A stretch of 64,000 nucleotides of DNA from Metabacillus arenae. Lineage in GTDB: Bacteria; Bacillota; Bacilli; Bacillales; Bacillaceae. The stretch lies in contig NZ_JACXAI010000014.1 in assembly GCF_014773385.1 (NCBI RefSeq), forward strand, positions 62,001 to 126,000, given 5' to 3'. The notes under the pieces were generated by a model that worked only from the letters and a program-made list of their open reading frames with translations, had not been told where the DNA came from and ran no database searches. How positions within the stretch are numbered: the stretch's first letter is position 1; each line of letters starts with the position of its first letter. Shown piece after piece: positions 54,912 through 62,960 of the stretch. Both the position numbers and the translations under genes were made by a program.

Positions 54912-56273
54912 CTGATTGAATACAACTTTCCTGACTTATCTTATCTACTCTCTCCAAAATCCGTTGCCTTTATAGGAGCATCGATTGACACCAATACAAT
55001 TGGAGGAAGAGTACTTATTAATCTCCAAAAATCTCATTATAAGGGTAAAATCTATCCGGTTCACCCCGAGTACAATGAGATATTTGGGATAAGGACCTAT
55101 CCTAATTTGATGAGTATACCTGAGCAGGTAGATACAGTTGTCATTATCGCAGCTGCAAGATCTGTCGTTCCTTTACTTAATGAATGTGAAGAAAAAAAAG
55201 TAAAATTCATTGTTCTTTTAACTTGCTTTGCTGAACCGGCTGAAGATCACCGTGTTTTAGAGAAAACATTAAGAGCGTTTTCTGATGGGACAGGAATCCG
55301 AATTTTAGGTTCCAACAGTTACGGCCTATTCAATATTAATGAACCGTTTGGCATCTCTTCCTCGCTGTTTTACGAACCGAACCGCTTACAAAAAGGAAGG
55401 ATATCAGTTATCACCGTAGATGGAGGGTTAGGGAGAACCGTCCTGGATGCAGCTGATCGAGGAATTGGTTTCAATTATTGGATTTCTACCGGAAATGAAT
55501 CTGATTTAGAAGTGGCTGATTTTATCAAATATATGGCATATGATTCCTCTACACAAGTCATTTTTGCATTAGTAGAAGGGATAAAAGATAAACAGAAATT
55601 TCGAAATGCGGCGAAAGCAGCGAACAGGGCAGGAAAGCCTCTGCTCCTATTTAATATTGGGAATCCGGAGACGGGAGTAGAGGATAATCAGGCAGGTATA
55701 ATTTCGACTGCGGATATCAATGAACTGATTGATGTGGGATGGCTTTTTGTTACACATGGAATTCCTGCTGGAAACCGGATAGGTATATTTGCATACTCCC
55801 CTGGGATTAAAACTTTATTAGCCAATAAGTGTCGGTTAGCCAATCTTACTGTTCTCGACCTTACCAATAAAACAAAAGTACTTTTACAAGAACTAGCACC
55901 AGAGTTTGGGATGGCGTCAAATCCAATCCATTTAACGTCTTCCATTTTTCAAAATTTAGGAGTTTTTAGAGAATACCTGGAGATATTTGCTAACGATCCA
56001 AATTTGGATGTGGTATTCGTTCCATTTCCATACAAATTAGGAACCTACACGGAGATGATGGTGAGACAAACCATAGAAGTAGCAAAGCGTATGAATAAAC
56101 CGATTATTCCGCTATGGACTTCTTTATCAGGTGAATTGGAAACGAGTTTCGAAATTTTGATTGATAGCCAACTGCCTTTTTATCGAACTGCCGATGCATG
56201 TATCCTTGCTGTCAAGCATTTTACAGATTATTACCTAAATCGGAGTGTCCTAATGAAAAAGAACATTTTATAG
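54912..56273 (+). CDS. Stand-alone ADP-forming acyl-CoA synthetase alpha-like protein, probably catalytically impaired
   Basis: 453 residues. Same fold order as the alpha part of ADP-forming acetyl-CoA synthetases: CoA-binding Rossmann domain (LLSPKSVAFIGASIDTNTIG) and two succinyl-CoA-ligase-like domains (YWISTGNESDLEVADFIKYM). Compared with the full enzyme at 57931, the phospho-histidine loop AHTGS is replaced by the sequence around DNQAGIISTADINE with no His, and SQSGAL by TVDGGL. No ATP-grasp beta part follows. So it may be regulatory or bind CoA esters. Start: AAGGTGGTGAT at 54897-54907 points to CTG 54912; GTG 54900 overlaps that site. Confidence 0.8.
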   Translation: MIEYNFPDLSYLLSPKSVAFIGASIDTNTIGGRVLINLQKSHYKGKIYPVHPEYNEIFGIRTYPNLMSIPEQVDTVVIIAAARSVVPLLNECEEKKVKFIVLLTCFAEPAEDHRVLEKTLRAFSDGTGIRILGSNSYGLFNINEPFGISSSLFYEPNRLQKGRISVITVDGGLGRTVLDAADRGIGFNYWISTGNESDLEVADFIKYMAYDSSTQVIFALVEGIKDKQKFRNAAKAANRAGKPLLLFNIGNPETGVEDNQAGIISTADINELIDVGWLFVTHGIPAGNRIGIFAYSPGIKTLLANKCRLANLTVLDLTNKTKVLLQELAPEFGMASNPIHLTSSIFQNLGVFREYLEIFANDPNLDVVFVPFPYKLGTYTEMMVRQTIEVAKRMNKPIIPLWTSLSGELETSFEILIDSQLPFYRTADACILAVKHFTDYYLNRSVLMKKNIL

Positions 56274-56370
56274 GAAGATTCTAAAGTGATTAAAAGGTAG
56301 CAAAGCGGATGAAGATCACAACTTAGATAATGCCAAAATACATTTATGTATGCTTAAGGAGGATGTAACA

Positions 56371-57558
56371 ATGAATAATGGTGAGGTTGTTATTGTAAGT
56401 GCGGTAAGAACGCCGATAGGGCGGTTTGGTGGTTCTTTGAAGAACATCAACTCCGGCCAATTGGCTGCAATTGTGCTGCGGGAAGCAGTGCAGCGAGCGG
56501 GAATAGAACCGCAACAAATCGACGAAGTCATTTTGGGTGAGGTACGGCAAACCTCTGAGTCATCTAATGTCGCCAGGGTTGCTGCGCTAAGGGCCGGTAT
56601 TCCAGAAACGACACCGGCATTTACAGTAAACCGGCTGTGTGCATCCGGCATGCAGGCTGTCGTTTCGGGGATTCAGCAAATCACCTTTGGGCAAGCAGAG
56701 GTCGTAGCTGCGGGCGGTACGGAGAATTTGAGCCGGGCACCAATCTATTTGCGGAATGCCCGCTTCGGTGAAGGCAATCCCCAATTAATAGATTCTCATA
56801 CGGAAAATGGGGCGCAGCCGGCTGAAATCTATGGGAATCATATGAGTATGGTAGTGACCGCTGAAAATGTAGCGGAAAAATATCATGTGAGTCGGGAGGA
56901 CCAAGATGCATTCGCTGCTGAAAGCCAGCGTAAAACGCAGCAAGCAAAGCAATTGGGCAGGTTTCAGGAAGAAATTGTAACGGTAACTGTCAAAGATAAG
57001 AAACAGACCATTGAATTTTCCGAAGATGAGCATCCACGGCCTAAAACGACAATAGAAACATTGGCTAAATTGCGTACCGTTTTAAAAGAAAATGGCACAG
57101 TAACCGCCGGAAACGCCTGCGGTCGAAATGATGGAGCCTCGGCAATGATTATTATGTCGGCTGATAAGGCAAAGCAGTTATGCTTAAAGCCGATGGCGAA
57201 AATTGTTGATTGGTCCACATCAGGGGTTTCACCGGAAATTATGGGAATCGGACCGGTTCCTGCCGTGAAAAAATTGTTGGCGAAAACGGGAATGAGCTTG
57301 TCTGATATCGGATTGATTGAACTAAACGAAGCATTCGCTTCACAATCGTTGGCTGTCATTAGAGAACTTGGACTCGATATGGAAAGAGTGAATGTCAACG
57401 GAGGGGCTATTGCACTTGGACATCCGTTAGGTGCAACCGGAGCGCGGATCATGACAACGCTAATGTTTGAAATGCATCGGCGTAATGTGCAATATGGAAT
57501 TGCTACCTTATGCATCGGGGGCGGGCAAGGGATGGCGATATTACTGGAGCTGCTCTAA
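56371..57558 (+). CDS. Acetyl-CoA acetyltransferase (thiolase)
   Basis: 395 residues. Catalytic Cys90 in VNRLCASGMQAV, His351 in ALGHPLGATGARI and Cys381 in LCIGGGQGMA; N-terminal SAVRTPIGRFGGSLK. Degradative/biosynthetic short-chain thiolase; with the lyase it would convert acetoacetyl-CoA to two acetyl-CoA. ATG 56371 behind AAGGAGGATG. 97 nt after the ligase-like gene, so probably in the same sigma-54 transcript. No CoA transferase for acetoacetate is in the window; the ADP-forming synthetase could activate it. Confidence 0.95.
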   Translation: MNNGEVVIVSAVRTPIGRFGGSLKNINSGQLAAIVLREAVQRAGIEPQQIDEVILGEVRQTSESSNVARVAALRAGIPETTPAFTVNRLCASGMQAVVSGIQQITFGQAEVVAAGGTENLSRAPIYLRNARFGEGNPQLIDSHTENGAQPAEIYGNHMSMVVTAENVAEKYHVSREDQDAFAAESQRKTQQAKQLGRFQEEIVTVTVKDKKQTIEFSEDEHPRPKTTIETLAKLRTVLKENGTVTAGNACGRNDGASAMIIMSADKAKQLCLKPMAKIVDWSTSGVSPEIMGIGPVPAVKKLLAKTGMSLSDIGLIELNEAFASQSLAVIRELGLDMERVNVNGGAIALGHPLGATGARIMTTLMFEMHRRNVQYGIATLCIGGGQGMAILLELL

Positions 57559-57738
57559 ACTCTTAGAAGTCAATAATGAACCGAATTGATAACTGAATCC
57601 GAGCGGAAAAAATTAATATAGAACGACCGATTCATCTTCAAGCAATTAATTTGTGCAATTTTACATTGGATAAATGAATTATTACATTAATAGTTATGAA
57701 TATTCTAAATAAATATAGCGAATTATGTACATTTTTAT

Positions 57739-57755
57739 TTGGCACGTATATTGCA
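57739..57755 (+). promoter_or_regulatory. Sigma-54 promoter of the acyl-CoA synthetase operon
   Basis: TTGGCACGTATATTGCA, an essentially perfect -24/-12 element (GG 57741-42, GC 57753-54). 175 nt before the gene; the rest of 57559-57930 is A/T-rich with TTGTGCAATTTTACATTGG at ~57654 as possible activator site. Confidence 0.88.
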
Positions 57756-57930
57756 TTAAGAGTTCAATAAATAGAGAACGAAATATTATAAAAATATTTT
57801 AATAGTAAAGAAAGTGTAACTTTTGACTGCTTATGTGTACCATTTATCTAATTGGAATTATTAGAAAAGTCAAAAAAAATTAAGTTTATGAAATGCATTT
57901 ATGAAAATTGAACTTATGGAGGTCTAGAGC

Positions 57931-60096
57931 ATGAAAGAAGCAATGAAGGCAAATATGGAGCATTTATTGGCACCAAAAAGTATAGCTCTCATCGGCGTAT
58001 CCGGGGATCAATCAAGGGTGGGACATATCGGGGCAACGGGTTTAATGAACAATCTGATTAAATTCGGATATCAGGGGGACATTTATCCGATAAACCCAAA
58101 ATATCAATCGATAATGGGTTGCAAATCATATCCTGATATTCAATCCTTGCCTAAACAAGTGGATTGCATAGTGATCGGATTAAAGCGGAAAATGGTTTTG
58201 CCGGTCATTGAGGAAAGTATCAAGAAGGGAATAAAGTCGGCAATTGTTATCACCTCAGGTTTCGCCGAGGATAATTCGATTGAAGGAAAGGAGCTGCAGC
58301 AAAAAATATCTGAAATTTCCCTAAAGAACGATTTTCGCATTTGCGGACCCAATTGTTTGGGTATAGTGAACGTACATCTTAACGCGGCTGCAAGTACTTC
58401 AAGCGGACTTTGGATTTCTCAGATACCAAAAGGACATGTTGCCTTTGTTTCACAAAGCGGGGCGCTGTCCAGCGCATTCCTTAGTCAGGCGGAAACGCTG
58501 GGGGTCGGTTTCAGCCATTTGGTTTCCACCGGTAATGAAGCGGATCTTCACATTGCTGATTATATAATGTATATGGCTGAAGACCCAAATACGAAAGTAA
58601 TTGCAGCTTATATTGAAGGGATTCGTGACGGAGAACGATTTATTCAGGCGGCGGAAGCTTGCCGCCGGGCCGGAAAGCCGCTTGTTGTTTACAAGGTGGG
58701 AAAGTCGGAAAAGGCGGAAAAAGCTGCAAGAGCTCACACCGGATCATTAACAGGTTCCGATCAAGTTTACAATGCCCTGTTTAAACAGCAGGGCGTCATT
58801 AGAGCGCATACGCTGGACGGTTTATTGTTGGCAGCGGAAACGCTGGTTAAGCTGGAAGATAAAAGGGTTGGCAATAAAATAGGCGTGCTCTCCTCTTCTG
58901 GGGGCGCCGGCGGCGTTATTGCTGATTTTGCCGAGGAATTTGGGATGGTGATTCCCGATTTATCGGACAAGACATCACGACAACTGCGCGAAAAATTACC
59001 GTCTTTCGCAGCGGTAGGAAATCCGGTTGACGCAACAGCCGAAATCGCGCGCCACCCGGAGTTGTTTATTGATTTAGCTAAAATAATGGAAAAAGACGAA
59101 AATGTCGATATGATGCTGTTTTGTCTGACTACTTTGCCACCGATAGCTGCCAAAAGAATCACAGATACGTTTCTGGAGGCACAACATGAACTTGCCAAGC
59201 CTGCTATCATTTGTTGGTATTCGGGAAATCTCAACAATCCAGATTTTGATCGATTGAAACATTCCCGATATCCAGTCTTCAAAACTATCGAAACCTTATT
59301 TTCTACTATTTCTATTTTGCAAAAGCGAGAGAATCCAAAAACGAACATAACCATGGATTACAGTTCTTCGCTAATGGAGAAAAAATACATTAATAAATTG
59401 CGAAACGGTGAATCGCTTTCCGAGTATGAAAGCAAACATATCATCGAGTCTTTTAGAATTCCGGTAACGAATTCTGAACTGGTGCAGAGCATAGAACAAG
59501 CAAGGCAAGCTGCAGCAAGAATCACTTATCCCGTTGCACTAAAAATTGATTCGCAGGACATCCTTCATAAATCGGATAGCGGCTGTGTAGAATTGAATAT
59601 TAAAAATGAAGAGGAGCTGGAAGTCAGTTACCAGATAGTTCTTCAAAACGCTGCCAAAGTCATGGGAGCAAGAATTAACGGTGTATTGGTGCAGGAAATG
59701 CTTCCACCGGCTAAAGAGGTGATTATTGGGGTTAAGAACGATCCGCAGTTTGGTCCCGTTGTCATGTTTGGATTAGGCGGAATTTTCGTGGAAGTGTTAA
59801 AGGATGTGTCGTTCCGGATCGCTCCGTTTGACAGAGAAACGGCCCTTTCCATGATCAAAGAAACCAAAACGTTCCGTATCTTAGAAGGAGTGAGAGGCGA
59901 GCAGGGTGCCGACCTTGAGACTTTGGCAGATATCCTGCACAAGGTTAGCCTTATGGCAGCTGCATTAAAGGATGAAGTGGAAGAGATTGATATTAATCCA
60001 TTGATGGTCTTTCCGGAAGGGAGAGGCGCAAAAGCGGCAGATGCTTTAATTATTGGAAAAAGGGTGGTGGTATATGACCAACAAGCCGTTCGATGA
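57931..60096 (+). CDS. Fused ADP-forming acyl-CoA synthetase (acetate--CoA ligase family)
   Basis: 721 residues, alpha-beta fusion: CoA-binding domain (LLAPKSIALIGVSGDQSRVG), ligase domains (AFVSQSGALSSAF; VSTGNEADLHIADY), phospho-histidine His269 in ARAHTGSLTGSDQ, and C-terminal ATP-grasp (~500-720: ITYPVALKIDSQDILHKSD; GPVVMFGLGGIFVEVLKDVS). Forms acyl-CoA from free acid, CoA and ATP via phosphoenzyme, giving ADP. Proposed to activate the pathway acid. SD ATGGAGG before ATG 57931. Last codons overlap a small frame. Confidence 0.94.
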   Translation: MKEAMKANMEHLLAPKSIALIGVSGDQSRVGHIGATGLMNNLIKFGYQGDIYPINPKYQSIMGCKSYPDIQSLPKQVDCIVIGLKRKMVLPVIEESIKKGIKSAIVITSGFAEDNSIEGKELQQKISEISLKNDFRICGPNCLGIVNVHLNAAASTSSGLWISQIPKGHVAFVSQSGALSSAFLSQAETLGVGFSHLVSTGNEADLHIADYIMYMAEDPNTKVIAAYIEGIRDGERFIQAAEACRRAGKPLVVYKVGKSEKAEKAARAHTGSLTGSDQVYNALFKQQGVIRAHTLDGLLLAAETLVKLEDKRVGNKIGVLSSSGGAGGVIADFAEEFGMVIPDLSDKTSRQLREKLPSFAAVGNPVDATAEIARHPELFIDLAKIMEKDENVDMMLFCLTTLPPIAAKRITDTFLEAQHELAKPAIICWYSGNLNNPDFDRLKHSRYPVFKTIETLFSTISILQKRENPKTNITMDYSSSLMEKKYINKLRNGESLSEYESKHIIESFRIPVTNSELVQSIEQARQAAARITYPVALKIDSQDILHKSDSGCVELNIKNEEELEVSYQIVLQNAAKVMGARINGVLVQEMLPPAKEVIIGVKNDPQFGPVVMFGLGGIFVEVLKDVSFRIAPFDRETALSMIKETKTFRILEGVRGEQGADLETLADILHKVSLMAAALKDEVEEIDINPLMVFPEGRGAKAADALIIGKRVVVYDQQAVR

Positions 60097-60166
60097 AATG
60101 CAAATCGTTGAGGGAAGGTATTGGCAGGAAGGAAACAGGCTGCCGTTGGTGGAGGAACTTCACTAA
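60074..60166 (+). CDS. Possible 30-residue protein overlapping the synthetase end
   Basis: ATG 60074 preceded by AGGGTGGTGG; reads MTNKPFDEMQIVEGRYWQEG then NRLPLVEELH. Overlaps the synthetase stop by 23 nt. The VEGRYWQEGNRLP string looks like the start of a longer enzyme, so it may be a truncated gene. Low certainty. Confidence 0.35.
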   Translation: MTNKPFDEMQIVEGRYWQEGNRLPLVEELH

Positions 60167-60233
60167 TTCAACGTTGATCCTCTCCCAATCATTGGGATTA
60201 TCATATTACTTGTTCTAAGAAGAAGGTTTTAAT

Positions 60234-61466
60234 ATGTACTTAAGAAAATCCTATACGGTATGGATGTTTACATCTTTGTTATTCATTCAAATGACGGCAT
60301 CCATGTCCCAGCTGGGCATTACTCCTATTTTGCCTTTTATTCAGCAAGAGTTACATTTATCGGTCGTACAAATGGGGTATTTGGCAGCCGCAGTTCAATT
60401 AGGAATCGCAATGTGTTCTATTCCTTTTGGGCTGCTAGTGGATTATTTCGGTGTAAAATGGATGCTCTTTCTTGGAGGGCTTTCGGTTGGGATGGCAAGC
60501 TTCAGTCTATATTGGCTGGAAGGATATGTGTTTATTCTGATTGCTTTCCTGCTTATTGGCATTTGCTATGCAAATTTTCACCCATCCATAAGTAAAGGGA
60601 TCCTGATATTATTCCCGCCGCAGATTAGAGGTACTGGCATGGGAATTAGGCAAACAGTTGTAAGCGTTTCCGCTTTTATTGGGGCCGTTTGGCTTCCCTT
60701 TATGGCTGTAAACTATCATTGGAAGACAGGTTATTTGATCATTGGTTGCTTCTTGATGCTTATTAGTTTTACTGCTTTGTTTTTCCGGGATGTTGAACAT
60801 GAAGGCCGTAAGATGAAAGATTCCGTGAACAGTTCGTTAACAAGAAGCCAATTTGTGTATGTTCTGCGAAACGAGACAATTCAAGCGATCTGCTTTACGA
60901 CTCCATTTTTATTTATTGCCCAGTTCACAACGGCAGCTTATTTAGTGGTAGATGTGAACGAAAGGTTTGAAATCCCGCTGATCCAAGCAGGATATTTACT
61001 AGCTTTTTTGCAGTTTGGATCGATTGTTGGCCGGATTTTTTTTGGGATGCTCGGGGATTTGTTTTTTATGCACCGAAGAGAGCTATTGCTGGCGTGCATT
61101 TCGATTGCAACCGGCCTGATCATGCTTGCATTTGCACTGAACCCTTCTAACGGTTTTACAACACTCTCGATCTTTGCGTTTTTGATTGGCATGACAGGTT
61201 CGGGATGGGTTGGAATAATTAATGTTATTGTCATTGAATCAGTTGAAGCAAAGTATGTGGGAGTTGCAAGCGGCATTACAGCTACCTTGGGTTATTTAAG
61301 CCCGACGATAGGAACACCGCTCTTCGGATATTTACATGACTTTTTTGGTGGGTTTTCGCTTCCATGGATGATATTGGCAGGAAGTATGTTTTTCCCTGCT
61401 GTGGTTTTGTATCGCCTGCAAAGAAAGAAGGAACAGGATGTTGAAAGGACAAGCGTATCTGGTTAG
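60234..61466 (+). CDS. MFS transporter
   Basis: 410 residues, 12 helices. N-terminal half: ITPILPFIQQELHLSVVQMG and the loop 2-3 signature GLLVDYFGVKWMLFLGG (G-x3-D-x2-G type). C-terminal half has the counterpart GRIFFGMLGDLFFMHRRELL. Likely proton-coupled uptake or export of an organic anion; the substrate is not readable. ATG 60234 with AAGAAGG before it. Downstream of the synthetase, same direction, likely same regulon. Confidence 0.9.
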   Translation: MYLRKSYTVWMFTSLLFIQMTASMSQLGITPILPFIQQELHLSVVQMGYLAAAVQLGIAMCSIPFGLLVDYFGVKWMLFLGGLSVGMASFSLYWLEGYVFILIAFLLIGICYANFHPSISKGILILFPPQIRGTGMGIRQTVVSVSAFIGAVWLPFMAVNYHWKTGYLIIGCFLMLISFTALFFRDVEHEGRKMKDSVNSSLTRSQFVYVLRNETIQAICFTTPFLFIAQFTTAAYLVVDVNERFEIPLIQAGYLLAFLQFGSIVGRIFFGMLGDLFFMHRRELLLACISIATGLIMLAFALNPSNGFTTLSIFAFLIGMTGSGWVGIINVIVIESVEAKYVGVASGITATLGYLSPTIGTPLFGYLHDFFGGFSLPWMILAGSMFFPAVVLYRLQRKKEQDVERTSVSG

Positions 61467-61544
61467 GAGAGAAAAAGATGTGTAATAAGCAGCTTAGGTC
61501 TAAATAATTATTCTAGTTGAATTTATATGAAAGGAGGGGGAAGA

Positions 61545-62879
61545 GTGAGAGGAAAATATCGTTACCTGATCATGTCAATGCTTACAGTAATCACAATTAT
61601 CAATTACATTGACCGTGGAGCTATTGCATATGCCGGAGAATTTATCATCGAGGAATATGGTTTGGATCTCAAATCATGGGGTCAAATCCTTGGTTTTTTT
61701 GGATACGGTTACATGCTTGGAGGTTTATTTGGTGGAATTTTGGCTGATAAGAAGGGGGCCAAATTTCTTTGGATCATAGCTGTAACAACTTGGTCTCTTT
61801 TTGAAATAGTAACGGCATTTGCTGGTGATATTGGGTTGACTTTGTTTGGTGGTTCTGCATTAATCGGCTTTGCTGTATTTCGGATATTATTTGGTGCTGC
61901 TGAAGGTCCATCTTTCACAGCTATTAACCGAACTGTGGCGAATTGGTCTGCCCCTGGTGAGAAAGCGTTCTTATTATCACTAGGACATGTAGGGGTACCC
62001 ATTGGCGCTCTATTAACAGCGCCGGTTGCAGTCTTTTTAATATCCATTGTAGGGTGGAAAGGGATGTTTGTTGTTTTAGGTGTGCTTGGGCTGATATGGG
62101 TCTTGGTATGGGCAAAAATATTTACGGATTACCCCGAAAATCACCCGAGGGTTTCAAAGGAAGAGTTAGCTGAAATTCGTTCCTCAGAAGAGTTATTAGA
62201 ATCAGAGAATGCACTTGAAATATCACAACATACTAATACATCTTGGTATCATTTTTTTAAAAACCCAACTCTTGTTCTAAATGCGCTAGGCTATTTTGGT
62301 ACTAACTATGTAAGTTTTTTAATTTTAACATGGACACCTATATACTTACAGGACGTCTTTCATTACAATTTATCGTCTCTTTGGTATCTTGGAATGATCC
62401 CTTGGATAGGGGCTTGCATTACATGTCCGCTTGGTGCAAAACTTTCTGATCTACTGCGTCAAAAAACTAATAACTTGCGATTGGCTCGAACTGGCATAAG
62501 TATCATTTCATATTTTTTAACTGCTGTATGTTTTTTGATCATACTTACTGTTCATAGTCCGGGAGCGGTGCTATTCCTGATGTTTCTAGGAACATCGTTT
62601 ACTTACCTTAACAGTACGCTATTTTGGGCGATTGTACTCGATACAGAGCCTTCGCGGGCAGGTGCATACGGTGGGATTTTACATTTTTTTGGTGCCTTTG
62701 CTAGTCTTTTAGCTCCAACATTGACGGGTTTCCTTGTCATGAATTACGGCTACACATCGATGTTTATTTCAGTGGTTGTTGCAGCTTTATTTACCATGGT
62801 TTGCATGGTTTTCGTTAAACCAGGTAAAAGAGTAAAGGAAAAGTTTTCTTCTGAATCCCAAGAAGTATCTCTTAATTGA
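61545..62879 (+). CDS. MFS transporter, anion:cation symporter type
   Basis: 444 residues, 12 helices. TIINYIDRGAIAYAGEFIIE at TM1 and GFFGYGYMLGGLFGGILADK at TM2 are typical of the ACS family (hexuronate, glucarate, phthalate, tartrate carriers), so a carboxylate substrate is likely. GTG 61545 is the start: AAGGAGGGGG lies upstream, overlapping the ATG at 61527. 82 nt before the aldehyde dehydrogenase. Probably the uptake system of the pathway acid. Confidence 0.9.
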   Translation: MRGKYRYLIMSMLTVITIINYIDRGAIAYAGEFIIEEYGLDLKSWGQILGFFGYGYMLGGLFGGILADKKGAKFLWIIAVTTWSLFEIVTAFAGDIGLTLFGGSALIGFAVFRILFGAAEGPSFTAINRTVANWSAPGEKAFLLSLGHVGVPIGALLTAPVAVFLISIVGWKGMFVVLGVLGLIWVLVWAKIFTDYPENHPRVSKEELAEIRSSEELLESENALEISQHTNTSWYHFFKNPTLVLNALGYFGTNYVSFLILTWTPIYLQDVFHYNLSSLWYLGMIPWIGACITCPLGAKLSDLLRQKTNNLRLARTGISIISYFLTAVCFLIILTVHSPGAVLFLMFLGTSFTYLNSTLFWAIVLDTEPSRAGAYGGILHFFGAFASLLAPTLTGFLVMNYGYTSMFISVVVAALFTMVCMVFVKPGKRVKEKFSSESQEVSLN

Positions 62880-62960
62880 TAACGTTTTAAAGATTCAGTT
62901 CATATATCGAACCTAAGTCTCTGATGATGCAAATGCATTGTTTAGAAGGAGAGAGAGTAA

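Noticed and set aside
56964-57515. 183-codon frame antisense to thiolase
   Set aside because: Sense strand carries all thiolase motifs; antisense has no ribosome site.
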